Part shown: positions 9,358 through 18,363 of the stretch, in pieces | How the letters are laid out: the number at the start of each line of letters is the position of its first letter | How positions within the stretch are numbered: the first letter of the stretch is position 1 | Source of the DNA: Pelagibaculum spongiae | GTDB lineage: Bacteria > Pseudomonadota > Gammaproteobacteria > Enterobacterales > Pelagibaculaceae | DNA: 64,000 nt | Assembly: GCF_003097315.1 (NCBI RefSeq) | Contig: NZ_QDDL01000011.1 | Coordinates: forward strand, 62,001 to 126,000 | Direction of reading: 5' to 3' | Position numbers and translations under genes: made by a program | Notes under the pieces: model-generated | What the model was told of the DNA's origin: nothing | Database searches by the model: none | Seen by the model: the letters and a program-made list of their open reading frames with translations, nothing else

Positions 9358-10152
9358 ATGGCGATTGACGTTATGCCAACTAGAGTTGGTTTTCTACAGC
9401 CAAACGACTTACAACCAGCAGATATTTTACTTAAGTGGCTACCTGACCACCCTTCAGTTCCCAGCCGATTAATCAATCTTTATCAATCGACCGCTACATT
9501 CTTTACTATGCATCATACGGGCCATTATTTTGAACAGCACTTTGGCCTAAACCCTAATAAATTTACCCATTCGGCAATAGTTTATACCGATAATTCAATC
9601 CTAGAATATGATGAAAATGCAGGCTTTCTTGAAATTATGAAATTCCATGGCAAAGGGTGCCTTAAATTAAATGCAACCGATGACAAGCACCTTAACAATC
9701 ATTATCTAGTGATTCGATGCAACGAAGATAATATCGTAGAAAGAGCTTGCGGCAACATGGAATATGTCTATGAGCACTGGGAACAGAAAAAGACATCTTC
9801 CTACGGAGTAAGGAAGCTTGTGGGTAATATATTTGGCTATATAGGCAGCCACTACAATACGCAAAAAATTTCTGAGATCGTCAGCAAAATTGCTGGTGAA
9901 CAGCATTCTTGGTTCAAGAGCAATAGGCAGAATTTTTTTTGCTCTCAATTTGTTTGCTTCATTTACCTTTGGGCTATGGCTGATTTAATCCAAACGGGAA
10001 GTAAGTTCGAACATATTTCTGATCTTTTTGATATAGACCAAGCTCGAATCCCACCATCTGAGCTGGCCATCCGTTTAATAAAAAGTCCGTATTTTAGTAT
10101 TGCTGGCGAGTACTCACCTAGCATTACTCATGGAAGCGTACAGCCACAATAG
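9358..10152 (+). CDS. Putative permuted papain-fold (YiiX/NlpC-P60-like) hydrolase
   Basis: 264 residues with no full-length family I recognise. The visible architecture fits a circularly permuted papain fold as in YiiX/YaeF or LRAT-like proteins: a His comes first (FTHSAIVYTDNSILEY, His71, with Glu83 behind it) and the Cys comes late (NFFCSQFVCFIYLWA, Cys195). Such enzymes cleave peptide, lipid or ester bonds. No signal peptide is apparent. It lies 26 bases after the NadD-like gene with a weak Shine-Dalgarno site, and its AT-rich codon use resembles the other accessory genes here. Function unknown; the fold call is inference from motif order. Confidence 0.55.
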   Translation: MAIDVMPTRVGFLQPNDLQPADILLKWLPDHPSVPSRLINLYQSTATFFTMHHTGHYFEQHFGLNPNKFTHSAIVYTDNSILEYDENAGFLEIMKFHGKGCLKLNATDDKHLNNHYLVIRCNEDNIVERACGNMEYVYEHWEQKKTSSYGVRKLVGNIFGYIGSHYNTQKISEIVSKIAGEQHSWFKSNRQNFFCSQFVCFIYLWAMADLIQTGSKFEHISDLFDIDQARIPPSELAIRLIKSPYFSIAGEYSPSITHGSVQPQ

Positions 10153-10186
10153 ACTGACTGCACGCCTTCGCTCATAACGGCTTAAT

Positions 10187-11875
10187 CTAATGCTCACGCA
10201 AATCTTTTCTGAGAATTTTACCGACTGGAGACATCGGTAACTCTTCTCGAATTTCAATATATTTAGGGCGTTTATATGCCGTCAGGTTTTTAGCACACCA
10301 GCGCTTAACATCAGCAACTGTTACACCACTTTCATTCGGTTGAATAAATAACTTAACCGCCTCACCTGTTTTGTTGTCTGGTACACCAATCGCTGCGCAG
10401 TTAGTTACATTATCCAAACGGGAAACAACATCTTCAATTTCATTGGGATAAACGTTAAACCCTGAAACTAGGATCATATCTTTTAACCGATCAACAATTT
10501 GAATAAAACCGTCGTGGTTAATAATGCCAACATCACCAGTACGCAAATAGCCTTTATCGGTCATAATTTCTGCAGTGTCTTCTGGACGATTCCAATAACC
10601 TTCCATTACCTGCGGACCACGAATACACAATTCGCCTCGTTGACCCAATGGCAATTCATTACCATCTTCATCAATCACTTTGGCATCAGTACCCGGAACA
10701 GGGACGCCAATAGTGCCCATCTGATTTGATTCACCTAAAGGATTGACACTAACAATCGGCGAACATTCAGTTAAGCCATAGCCTTCTGCAATATCAACAC
10801 CAGTCGCTTTTTTCCAACGAACCGCCGCATCTCTTGTTAATGCAGTACCGCCTGAAACTGCCATTTTTAATTTACTAAAATCGATATCTTTGAATTTCGG
10901 ATGGTCCAGCAAAGCAACGAATAAAGTATTGACGGCGGTAATACCAGAGAATTTCTTATTCTTAATAATCTTGATAAACATTCCAACATCACGTGGATTG
11001 GTCACCAATATATTTAAATTACCCATTGCCATCATACACATACAGTGCGCCGTAAATGAAAAAATATGGTATAGGGGTAGCGGACACACAACGACTTCAT
11101 CGGCTTCTTTCTGCAAAGGCCTACCGTTGCGATCGGTTTGCTGAAACAATGCTCGTACTTGTAGCATGTTTGCTAACAAGTTGCGGTTGCTCAGCATGGC
11201 GCCTTTAGCAACACCAGTAGTACCACCGGTATATTGCAAAATAGCTAGATCTTCAGGCTTGGTAGTCACCGGTTCATGATGCTCACGAGCACCTTGTGCC
11301 ATTACTTCTCGAAAACCAATTTCTTGCGGTAAATTAAATGCTGGCACCATGCGCTTAACATGCTTAATGGCAAAATTCAGCAGATTTCGCTTCAGCCCAG
11401 ATGTTTGCATGTCACCGATTTCAGTGATCACGACATGTTCAATATCGGTATCTTCTATCACTTCTTCGATTTTTGCACCGAAAGTATTTAAAGCAACCAG
11501 CGCTTTAACGCCAGAGTCTTTGAACTGATGACGCATTTCTCGAGCGGTATACAGGGGGTTGGTATTCACCACCACCAAACCCGCTCGCAAGGCACCAAAC
11601 ACCACAATAGGAAATTGCAGCATATTCGGCATTTGAACCGCAATTCGATCACCTGGTTTAAGATTGGTTTGATGTTGAATCCAAGCCGCGAAGTTTCGGC
11701 TTAACTCATCGACTTCACGAAAAGTGAGCGTAATACCAATATTCCAAAAAGCGGGCCGCTCAGGGTATTTGGCACAAGATGCAAGAAACATCTCTGCTAC
11801 AGAAGAATACTCATCAAAATCAATTGCCGCCGGTACACCAGGCGCTCTTTTGTCATCCCAGAAATAAGCCCGCAT
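10187..11875 (-). CDS. fadD: Long-chain fatty acyl-CoA ligase (FadD type, copy 1)
   Basis: Activates free fatty acids to acyl-CoA through an acyl-AMP intermediate, the entry step of beta-oxidation, on the inner face of the inner membrane. The AMP-binding P-loop [11 protein letters not shown] is present, with GYGLTECSP (motif II) and YLRTGDVG / [21 protein letters not shown] (motif III, FACS signature) and the C-terminal catalytic Lys in SPVGKILRKDLR. I place the start at ATG 11873-11875, since GGAG lies eight bases before it; a GTG three codons upstream is less likely. Of three ligases in the window this is closest to the copy at 33604-35289. Confidence 0.93.
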   Translation of the reverse strand: MRAYFWDDKRAPGVPAAIDFDEYSSVAEMFLASCAKYPERPAFWNIGITLTFREVDELSRNFAAWIQHQTNLKPGDRIAVQMPNMLQFPIVVFGALRAGLVVVNTNPLYTAREMRHQFKDSGVKALVALNTFGAKIEEVIEDTDIEHVVITEIGDMQTSGLKRNLLNFAIKHVKRMVPAFNLPQEIGFREVMAQGAREHHEPVTTKPEDLAILQYTGGTTGVAKGAMLSNRNLLANMLQVRALFQQTDRNGRPLQKEADEVVVCPLPLYHIFSFTAHCMCMMAMGNLNILVTNPRDVGMFIKIIKNKKFSGITAVNTLFVALLDHPKFKDIDFSKLKMAVSGGTALTRDAAVRWKKATGVDIAEGYGLTECSPIVSVNPLGESNQMGTIGVPVPGTDAKVIDEDGNELPLGQRGELCIRGPQVMEGYWNRPEDTAEIMTDKGYLRTGDVGIINHDGFIQIVDRLKDMILVSGFNVYPNEIEDVVSRLDNVTNCAAIGVPDNKTGEAVKLFIQPNESGVTVADVKRWCAKNLTAYKRPKYIEIREELPMSPVGKILRKDLREH

Positions 11876-11950
11876 TGGCTTCACTCCGTCAGGTAAATTA
11901 ATTAGTTACTTATGCAGAAATCTACAACTAACATCCGAATCTGCTATCCC

Positions 11951-11991
11951 AAAAAAATAATAAGGCCTGAACGGTAAAATTCAGGCCTTAT
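11951..11991 (-). terminator. Intrinsic terminator after the cold-shock-domain gene
   Basis: ATAAGGCCTGAA (11960-11971) pairs perfectly with TTCAGGCCTTAT (11980-11991). On the minus strand the hairpin is followed by a run of seven T (plus-strand A at 11951-11957). It lies just downstream of the gene at 12046-12516. Confidence 0.85.
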
Positions 11992-12045
11992 ATTTTGACT
12001 TGAGCGTGCAGCAATTAAGCCAGCACATTACTTGATTACACAGAA

Positions 12046-12516
12046 TCAGCCGCTAACCACCACAACGTCTTCTGCCCGTAACCCTTTATCTTCAGTGGCA
12101 ACGGTAAATTCAACTCTTTGGCCCTGAACCAGGTAACGATTACCTCGGCCACGAATTGCACGGAAATGAACAAACACTTCATCGCCAGTATCACGACTGA
12201 TAAAGCCGAAGCCTTTTTGACCGTTAAACCATTTAACAGTGCCAGTTTCGCGCTGCCCCATGGATACACCAGATGCAGCAGGCGTATATGAAGAAGAGGT
12301 GGATGAAGATGACGGTGAGGAAGAAGATGAAGAGGACACACTAGAAGTATTATCCGAAGATAATGCTGGCACAATAAGCAGCAAAGCTACGACAACTGCT
12401 ACGGCCACTGCCAGATAAATCAATGATTGAGGGTCGAGGGCGAGAGATGCAACGATAACGCCGCCGACCAGTCCTCCAGCTAGGAAACTGCTGAGAAATT
12501 TTAGTTTTAGATTCAT
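12046..12516 (-). CDS. Membrane-anchored cold-shock-domain protein
   Basis: About 156 residues in three parts: two hydrophobic segments at the N-terminus (roughly residues 5-25 and 30-50), a low-complexity linker of almost pure Ser with some Pro/Thr (about 58-78), and a C-terminal cold-shock domain with RNP1 KGFGFI and RNP2 VFVHF after TGTVKWFNGQ. The domain should bind single-stranded RNA or DNA at the inner face of the membrane. The ATG at 12514-12516 gives an N-terminus beginning MNLKLKF; a longer frame upstream exists but adds a non-hydrophobic stretch. Membrane CSD proteins of this layout occur in other gammaproteobacteria but their role is unclear. Confidence 0.85.
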   Translation of the reverse strand: MNLKLKFLSSFLAGGLVGGVIVASLALDPQSLIYLAVAVAVVVALLLIVPALSSDNTSSVSSSSSSSPSSSSTSSSYTPAASGVSMGQRETGTVKWFNGQKGFGFISRDTGDEVFVHFRAIRGRGNRYLVQGQRVEFTVATEDKGLRAEDVVVVSG

Positions 12517-12622
12517 GGATACACAGTGAATAATTGAAAGAACAAAAATATGTGCCGGTCTACTATCGATCCGACACATTTATCTTACCCGCTTTCATCT
12601 CAAATGATAAGCAGCAGTCATA

Positions 12623-15499
12623 TCACAGCACTTTTTGGCTGGAATACTCCAGCCCACTCGCCTGATAAACCGCTTCACCTGTGACAATTGAAACAATCCC
12701 TTGCTCGGGTTTTAAGTATTTAGCCGCAACCGTTTTAAGTGCTTCAGCCGTTACATTTAATATGCCATGACGGAAACGACTTCGATGTGCAGCCCTGCGC
12801 CCAAACAATTCACCAGAGAATGATTGCTTGCATTCGCCCGCAGGTGAACCTGGACGATCTAACTGACTAATTACTGACAATACCGCTTCGTCAAGCATCT
12901 GCTGGCTAATCGGTTGTGTTAAAACCCAGTCAATTGACCGGTCAAAATCATCGAGTGTTTCTTGTAATCGAGGGTCGCGATATGAATAAAAGCTGAAGCT
13001 ACCTTGCCAGCCATTATGATTCGCTCCACCACCATAAGCACCGCCTTGCTCGCGAATCGCGCCGTGCAAGAAACCGTTTTTCATTACTTGAGCCAAAATA
13101 GTCAGCGCCGGTGCATCTGGATGTGCCGAAGCAACGCCCCGATAAACCTTGGCACAATAGCTAACGCTAGAATTAATTAACCAAGCTTTTGCTTCTACTG
13201 GCTGCAGCATCGATAAATCTAATTTCGATTGATCAAATTGATCACTGGCACCAGCAATCGGCGCAAACTCACTCGCATCATGACTTATTTGCAAATGACC
13301 AAATGGCTGGTCAGAAATTTTCTGATGCATTTGTTGAAATTTTTGCTGCCATTGTTGATCACCATCTAGCGAATCACAAATATCTCGCAATGGCTGTAAG
13401 CTACCTAAACCATGCCATAAATGATTCAAACGCGCAGTACTACTAAAGTTGGCTGCCGCAGCACTCATTGCATACATGTGACCACTAGAATTAAGCGATT
13501 GCTCTCGCCTGACCCGCATTTGTGTCATTAATTCTTGCAACCGAGGTAGCTCATCAAAGCGAGTAGTATTTCTGACATTTAACAGCAATTCTTGGGTCAA
13601 TTGAACATTTTCAGACAAGGACTTTGCCGCTACTACCATATAACCGGAAGCATGATCGAGATTGTCTGCTTGAGCGCCTGATTTGGTCCAGCAATATAAA
13701 CCGCCACAATGGCTAAATAGTTGCTTTTGCAAATCAAGATAGTCAGTGCCCGCAATTCCTAACTCACCAAGACAAGCTGAGTAGTAAGGCAAGGCAGCCA
13801 AACTTTGTTGATCCAGCTTGGGCATTGGAGAGATTAATTGCTGATATACCAAACCATTGGTGCCTGCAGCAAAGCCAATAAAACCATTACTGTTTTTATC
13901 TGGCTGCGGATATGGTTGCTCTGCTGAAATATCTTGCCGACCTACCGACGGCAAACAACTCACATCACCATCTTCAGCCTGACGTTCTTGCAGCGCTTCA
14001 CTTTGCTGTTGAATGTGCTGCTTTTCTTGTTCGGTCATATTCTGCAGCAATTGCTGCATCTGATCGGTTTCTTGCTGCTGCTCTTGCGAACGCATTTGCG
14101 CATCTGGCACAACATCCAATCGCAAGCGGTGTGGGTTATCTAGTAAATGTTGTTGAATTAACGATGGAATAAACTGCGGATCTTTAACTTCTTTTCGTAG
14201 ATGATCCAATGCTGCTTGCAAATCGAGCAAGTCAGCCGGATCACCGCCATGAATCGCAGCAGACATCGAAGACATCATCAGCTGCAAACCATAAGGCATC
14301 GAATCACCGCCGGTTTCACGAACCTGTAATTCGACCTGGTGCAATAAATTATCAACTAGCTGCTGATCAACACCATCAGTTGCCAGTTGATTCAGCAATG
14401 CTAGCAATTCAGCTTCAAAGGCAGCCGCATCAGCGGCATCAATACCTTCCAAGCCACACACAAAACTCATTTCACGAGAAGAATCTTCTAAACCACATAG
14501 TGGCGATGGCGCATCACCCAATGAATGGCTCTCAAGGAAATTCATTAATGGTGAGGCGCTGTTATCCAGTAAAACGCCCGCTAAAAGCTGCATTTTCATC
14601 GATAACTCAAGGTCGGTACTTTCACCTAACAACCAGCTAACTAGAACGTGGCCTTTTTCATCGTCGCTGGCTGGAAACGATTCTTTAGCAATTTGTGGCT
14701 TATCAAATCGCTGTTCTAATTTCCCATGGACTGCTGCAGCAGCGGGGAAATGCTTTAATGCTTGGTCATTAATTTTGCTCTGAATTTCAGTAATCGGTTC
14801 CTTACCAAAAGTCATGAAAATCGCATTGCCCGGGTGATAATGACTCTGGTGAAATTCTTTTAACCCCTGGTAAGTTAACTCAGGAATTTGCTCTGGGTTG
14901 CCGCCACTTGAGTAGTGATAAGTCGTAGTCGGAAACAAGTGGTGGCGTAATTTCTGCCATAAATAGCTATTGGAGTTACTCAGTGCGCCTTTCATTTCAT
15001 TAAAAACAACACCTTGGCGCTGCAACACCTGCTTTCCATCTTCATCGTCTAACTCAAGGCGATGACCTTCTTGGGCAAAATCCAATGGATCGAGCAATGG
15101 AAAAAATACTGAATCCAGATAGACATCCATCAGATTATAAAAATCTTTCTGATTACAGCTAGCAAATGGATAAGCAGTCCAGTCGCTACTTGTCAGCGCG
15201 TTCATATAACTATTTAGTGAACGCCGCGTCATCAAAAAGAAGGGATCTCGAACCGGGTAGCGCTGACTGCCACACAACACCGTGTGCTCTAGAATATGCG
15301 CCACACCGGTTGAGTCCTGAGGCTGAGTACGAAAAGCCACTAGAAATGCACTTTCCGGGTGATCAGCGCTCAAATGGTAATGCTCAGCGCCAGTCGCTTT
15401 ATGACGAAAAGTATCGATACGAACATCCAGTCCTGAAATATCTCTCGATGCTTTCCATTCAAATGCCGGATTATGCTCTGGTAACTCTTGCGATTTCAT
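12623..15499 (-). CDS. M16C-family zinc metalloprotease (PreP/insulinase-like)
   Basis: 958-residue single-chain peptidasome-type protease. The inverted zinc motif HILEH is at residues 68-72 (HXXEH) in AHILEHTVLCGS, with family text such as YPVRDPFFLM and RSLNSYMNALTSSDWTAYPF following. The length matches presequence-protease (PreP, M16C), which encloses and degrades short unfolded peptides. No signal peptide is visible, so it is probably cytoplasmic. The sequence is unusually rich in Gln in its middle part (about residues 470-510). It lies upstream of the cold-shock gene on the same strand and 23 bases after cysK. Confidence 0.93.
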   Translation of the reverse strand: MKSQELPEHNPAFEWKASRDISGLDVRIDTFRHKATGAEHYHLSADHPESAFLVAFRTQPQDSTGVAHILEHTVLCGSQRYPVRDPFFLMTRRSLNSYMNALTSSDWTAYPFASCNQKDFYNLMDVYLDSVFFPLLDPLDFAQEGHRLELDDEDGKQVLQRQGVVFNEMKGALSNSNSYLWQKLRHHLFPTTTYHYSSGGNPEQIPELTYQGLKEFHQSHYHPGNAIFMTFGKEPITEIQSKINDQALKHFPAAAAVHGKLEQRFDKPQIAKESFPASDDEKGHVLVSWLLGESTDLELSMKMQLLAGVLLDNSASPLMNFLESHSLGDAPSPLCGLEDSSREMSFVCGLEGIDAADAAAFEAELLALLNQLATDGVDQQLVDNLLHQVELQVRETGGDSMPYGLQLMMSSMSAAIHGGDPADLLDLQAALDHLRKEVKDPQFIPSLIQQHLLDNPHRLRLDVVPDAQMRSQEQQQETDQMQQLLQNMTEQEKQHIQQQSEALQERQAEDGDVSCLPSVGRQDISAEQPYPQPDKNSNGFIGFAAGTNGLVYQQLISPMPKLDQQSLAALPYYSACLGELGIAGTDYLDLQKQLFSHCGGLYCWTKSGAQADNLDHASGYMVVAAKSLSENVQLTQELLLNVRNTTRFDELPRLQELMTQMRVRREQSLNSSGHMYAMSAAAANFSSTARLNHLWHGLGSLQPLRDICDSLDGDQQWQQKFQQMHQKISDQPFGHLQISHDASEFAPIAGASDQFDQSKLDLSMLQPVEAKAWLINSSVSYCAKVYRGVASAHPDAPALTILAQVMKNGFLHGAIREQGGAYGGGANHNGWQGSFSFYSYRDPRLQETLDDFDRSIDWVLTQPISQQMLDEAVLSVISQLDRPGSPAGECKQSFSGELFGRRAAHRSRFRHGILNVTAEALKTVAAKYLKPEQGIVSIVTGEAVYQASGLEYSSQKVL

Positions 15500-15522
15500 T
15501 CAGCCTCCTATGACTGCTAATA

Positions 15523-16488
15523 CTACTGGGTCAATTCCTGCTGACCAAAAACACCGTCAAATAATGGTGTTGAAAGATAACGCTCACCCGAATCAGGCAG
15601 AATTACCACAATCATCTTGTCTTTAAACTCTGGCAATGCAGAAATTCTCTCTGCTGCACACAAAGCAGCACCACAAGAAATACCCGCCAAAATACCCTCT
15701 TTTTCCATTAACTGTCGCGCATATTCGATTGCATCGTCATTCGATACCGCTTCAACTCGATCAACGATATCTAAATCCAAATTACCTGGAATGAAATTAG
15801 CGCCAATACCCTGAATTTTATGCGGTGCCGGGGTTAAATCTTCACCTTTTATTTTCTGGGAAATAATCGGAGAAGCTTCAGGCTCTACAGCAACTGAAGT
15901 AATCGCTTTACCTTGCTGATGTTTGAGATAACGGGAAATGCCGCTGATTGTGCCGCCAGTACCTACGCCTGCAACTAATACATCAATCGCACCATCGGTA
16001 TCTCTCCAGATTTCCGGGCCGGTGGTTTTTTCATGAATCGCCGGATTAGCTGGATTTTCAAATTGTTGCAGCAATAAATATTGTTCAGCATCTGAATCGG
16101 CTATTTCTTTTGCCGCATCAACTGCACCTTTCATGCCTTTGGCTGGTTCAGTTAACACCAGTTCAGCACCGAGTGATTTCATCACCTTTCGCCGCTCAAT
16201 ACTCATGCTCGAAGGCATGGTCAGCTTAACCTTATAACCTAAAGAACTCCCAACAAATGCTAATGCAATCCCTGTATTACCACTGGTTGGCTCAATAATC
16301 GTCATGCCTTTTTTCAGTGTTCCATCTTTTTCTGCCTGCCAAATCATATTGGCTCCAATGCGGCATTTAACCGACATTGCTGGATTACGGCTTTCTAACT
16401 TGGCAACAATATTGCCTTGGCCAAAATGCTTAAGCCGAACCAACGGAGTATTACCAATTGTCTGACTGTTATCTGAAAAAATATTCAT
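15523..16488 (-). CDS. cysK: Cysteine synthase A (O-acetylserine thiol-lyase)
   Basis: PLP enzyme that makes L-cysteine from O-acetylserine and sulfide. It has 321 residues from ATG 16486-16488 ([19 protein letters not shown]); an upstream extension in frame is less likely because GAGAGAAAAGA lies just before this ATG. The PLP lysine is Lys41 in [12 protein letters not shown], and the substrate/phosphate loop PTSGNTG is at residues 67-73. [10 protein letters not shown] and [12 protein letters not shown] complete the CysK signature. The SVKCRIG context favours CysK over CysM. Confidence 0.95.
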   Translation of the reverse strand: MNIFSDNSQTIGNTPLVRLKHFGQGNIVAKLESRNPAMSVKCRIGANMIWQAEKDGTLKKGMTIIEPTSGNTGIALAFVGSSLGYKVKLTMPSSMSIERRKVMKSLGAELVLTEPAKGMKGAVDAAKEIADSDAEQYLLLQQFENPANPAIHEKTTGPEIWRDTDGAIDVLVAGVGTGGTISGISRYLKHQQGKAITSVAVEPEASPIISQKIKGEDLTPAPHKIQGIGANFIPGNLDLDIVDRVEAVSNDDAIEYARQLMEKEGILAGISCGAALCAAERISALPEFKDKMIVVILPDSGERYLSTPLFDGVFGQQELTQ

Positions 16489-16701
16489 TGTTTCTTTTCT
16501 CTCGGCAGTGATTGACATAAAACGCAGCAATGCTGATCAACAAACTCACCAGACCATGATGGTGGCCAGCTAAGGAATATCAAGCCCGCTGGCCTTCAAG
16601 AGCATTCTAATCAAATATGATTCTACGCTTTTGGACTCGCCAAATTCTGGTTTGTTGTTTAAATGACACCAAAGGAAGCACTATTTTCACAGTGTTAATA
16701 A

Positions 16702-17166
16702 TTACGGTGCGAAGCGAAACTTTAATTTCGAAAATGGATGATCTGAATTGGTAGACATGTAGCTTAGCAGTTCATAAAAAGGAGCAGCATCCTCAACGGC
16801 TGCCACGGCTGCCGCATCAAAACGCAACTTCCCACTTCCACGTGTCACCTTTACATAGATAAGCTCACCTAACTCATCCAATGAAACTTCAAGTTCGACT
16901 GAGCGACCTTTGCTTTCTTTATGGGGTAACCACCAATTATTTTTGACTCGATTCAATAATAAGCTGGTGCACAATCGTCGGGTTTTACACTGTATTCGTC
17001 TTGTACTTTCTTGTTGAATTACAAATGGTTTAACCGGTTTAATCACCGGAGGAGAAATTGGTTTTTCTGGCTCAACAGGCGGGTTAGTTTTGCAACCGGA
17101 CAGTAAAATTGCTGCTGTAAATACGGCAATGACAGGGCGCCTCATCATTATTACAAATCTCGTCAT
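16702..17166 (-). CDS. Putative lipoprotein with TonB/TolA-like C-terminal domain
   Basis: About 154 residues. The N-terminus (MTRFVIMMRRPVIAVFTAAILLSGC) is a lipoprotein signal with the lipobox LLSGC, followed by a Pro-rich stretch (PPVEPEKPISPPVIKPVKP) like a periplasmic spacer, and a C-terminal region resembling a TonB/TolA domain (EVSLDELGELIYVKVTRGSG, then an Ala-rich helix). It may bridge the periplasm or bind an outer-membrane partner; function unproven. The true start may be one of the closely following ATG codons (17148 or 17145). Four cysteines after the lipobox are unusual for TolA-like domains. Confidence 0.65.
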   Translation of the reverse strand: MTRFVIMMRRPVIAVFTAAILLSGCKTNPPVEPEKPISPPVIKPVKPFVIQQESTRRIQCKTRRLCTSLLLNRVKNNWWLPHKESKGRSVELEVSLDELGELIYVKVTRGSGKLRFDAAAVAAVEDAAPFYELLSYMSTNSDHPFSKLKFRFAP

Positions 17167-17343
17167 AAAAAAATTTAATTCCACATATGTCAATTTGGAC
17201 AATAAGCTCTAATAGGGCTTCACCGGACAGTCGGATGTTCAGTTTTCAATGACCGAAGGCTCGCTTTCAACCTGCAGTCCGAACAATGAAGTCTACACTT
17301 TGAGAGCATCATAAATTAAGTAGTGAGTAATGGTATCGGTCCT

Positions 17344-17964
17344 ATGACCAATCAAGCAGTCCCTACCTCATATAACAAACGGACTCGCCTAGACCCCCGC
17401 AAAAGAAAAGCCCAATTATTAGAATATGCGTTAGCGGTTTTTGCCCGCAGGGGAATTGGACGAGGTGGTCATGCAGAAATAGCCAGTGATGCGCGTGTTT
17501 CTGTCGCCACAGTTTTTAACTATTTCAACACGAGAGAAGCACTAGTTGAGGCAGTAATCTCCGAAGTTGAAAGATTTCATCTGGAGCTCACCAGAGAAAT
17601 CTTCCAGAAGCATACAGATACCGGCAAGGCAATGCTGGAACATGCTTCTGCATTTTCTGAGTTAAAAGACAGCAATCCTGATTACATCAAGATTTGGCTC
17701 GATTGGAGTACATCCATTGACAGCCCTTGGTGGGAAAGCTATCTGAAATTCCAGCGTCAGATTATCGGCACAATTGCTGATCATATTCGCCAGTCAGATA
17801 GCGGTAGTGCGGCTAACCCTGAAGCATCTGCAAGATGTTACATAGGTTATGCGCATATGGCCGTTATGATGATGTACGATCCTGATCTGGAAGTTAGTCG
17901 TCAACAACTCGGGCGAAGCCTAATCCGACATGCGTTGGAAATGGGTAAGGATTTGAGCAATTAA
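17344..17964 (+). CDS. HapR/LuxR(Vibrio)/LitR-type TetR-family regulator
   Basis: 206-residue TetR-family DNA-binding protein. The N-terminal helix-turn-helix (RTRLDPRKRKAQLLEYAL, then FARRGIGRGGHAEIA and VSVATVFNYFNTREALVE) closely resembles the DNA-binding region of the Vibrio quorum-sensing master regulators HapR/LuxR/SmcR, which share RTRLSPxKRK, RGIGRGGHADIA and VSVATVFNYFPTRE. The C-terminal ligand and dimer domain is more divergent. I chose ATG 17344 because the DNA-binding region then starts at the same distance as in HapR; a GTG at 17323 is in frame. A strong terminator follows. Its role in quorum sensing here is inference. Confidence 0.85.
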   Translation: MTNQAVPTSYNKRTRLDPRKRKAQLLEYALAVFARRGIGRGGHAEIASDARVSVATVFNYFNTREALVEAVISEVERFHLELTREIFQKHTDTGKAMLEHASAFSELKDSNPDYIKIWLDWSTSIDSPWWESYLKFQRQIIGTIADHIRQSDSGSAANPEASARCYIGYAHMAVMMMYDPDLEVSRQQLGRSLIRHALEMGKDLSN

Positions 17965-18020
17965 AAGGACATAGCCAAGGGCAGTTTCCCAAGGTTTTCT
18001 TTGCTTGTAATGATCGGCAT

Positions 18021-18065
18021 ACGTCGCAGCTTTTCTCTCTTTTGAGACGCTGCGACGTTGTTTTA
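18021..18065 (+). terminator. Intrinsic terminator after the HapR-like gene
   Basis: ACGTCGCAGC (18021-18030) pairs perfectly with GCTGCGACGT (18049-18058), with an inner TCTC/GAGA extension around a TTTT loop, then TGTTTTATT. Confidence 0.85.
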
Positions 18066-18128
18066 TTCGGTGTTTACTATCCGCGACCTATACTCAAAAC
18101 CTGTACTTTGTAATATTGAGTTTTAGTT

Positions 18129-18353
18129 ATGCCATTGCGTCCAAGCATCCCTCTTAAATCTGGCAACAAACCGACCACTAAAATTTTTAAATTTCCTGGA
18201 AAACGCCACGACTTAGTCCGCGGCATCTGGTTTAGTGCAGCACCGGTTGTCCTTATCTTTCCTGTTCTTCCTTGGCTACTGACTGTTTCTATGTTCGCTA
18301 CATTTCTTAGCTTTATGACACTGGATGAGTATCATCAGTCTGATCAAGATTAA
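18129..18353 (+). CDS. Small putative membrane protein, unknown
   Basis: 74 residues: a basic N-terminal part (KSGNKPTTKIFKFPGKRHDL) followed by one long or two short hydrophobic segments (roughly residues 32-64) and an acidic tail (DEYHQSDQD). The ATG has a weak GAG eight bases upstream. It is convergent with the acyl-CoA ligase gene, 11 bases away. I do not recognise the family; the amphipathic layout and protein-like composition make it more likely real than chance. Confidence 0.5.
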   Translation: MPLRPSIPLKSGNKPTTKIFKFPGKRHDLVRGIWFSAAPVVLIFPVLPWLLTVSMFATFLSFMTLDEYHQSDQD

Positions 18354-18363
18354 TAATTTAGCC

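Noticed and set aside
9358-10152. Homology between this gene and the C58-like pair
   Set aside because: Motif order differs: here His precedes Cys; in the C58-like genes Cys comes first, so they are separate folds or permuted relatives at best.
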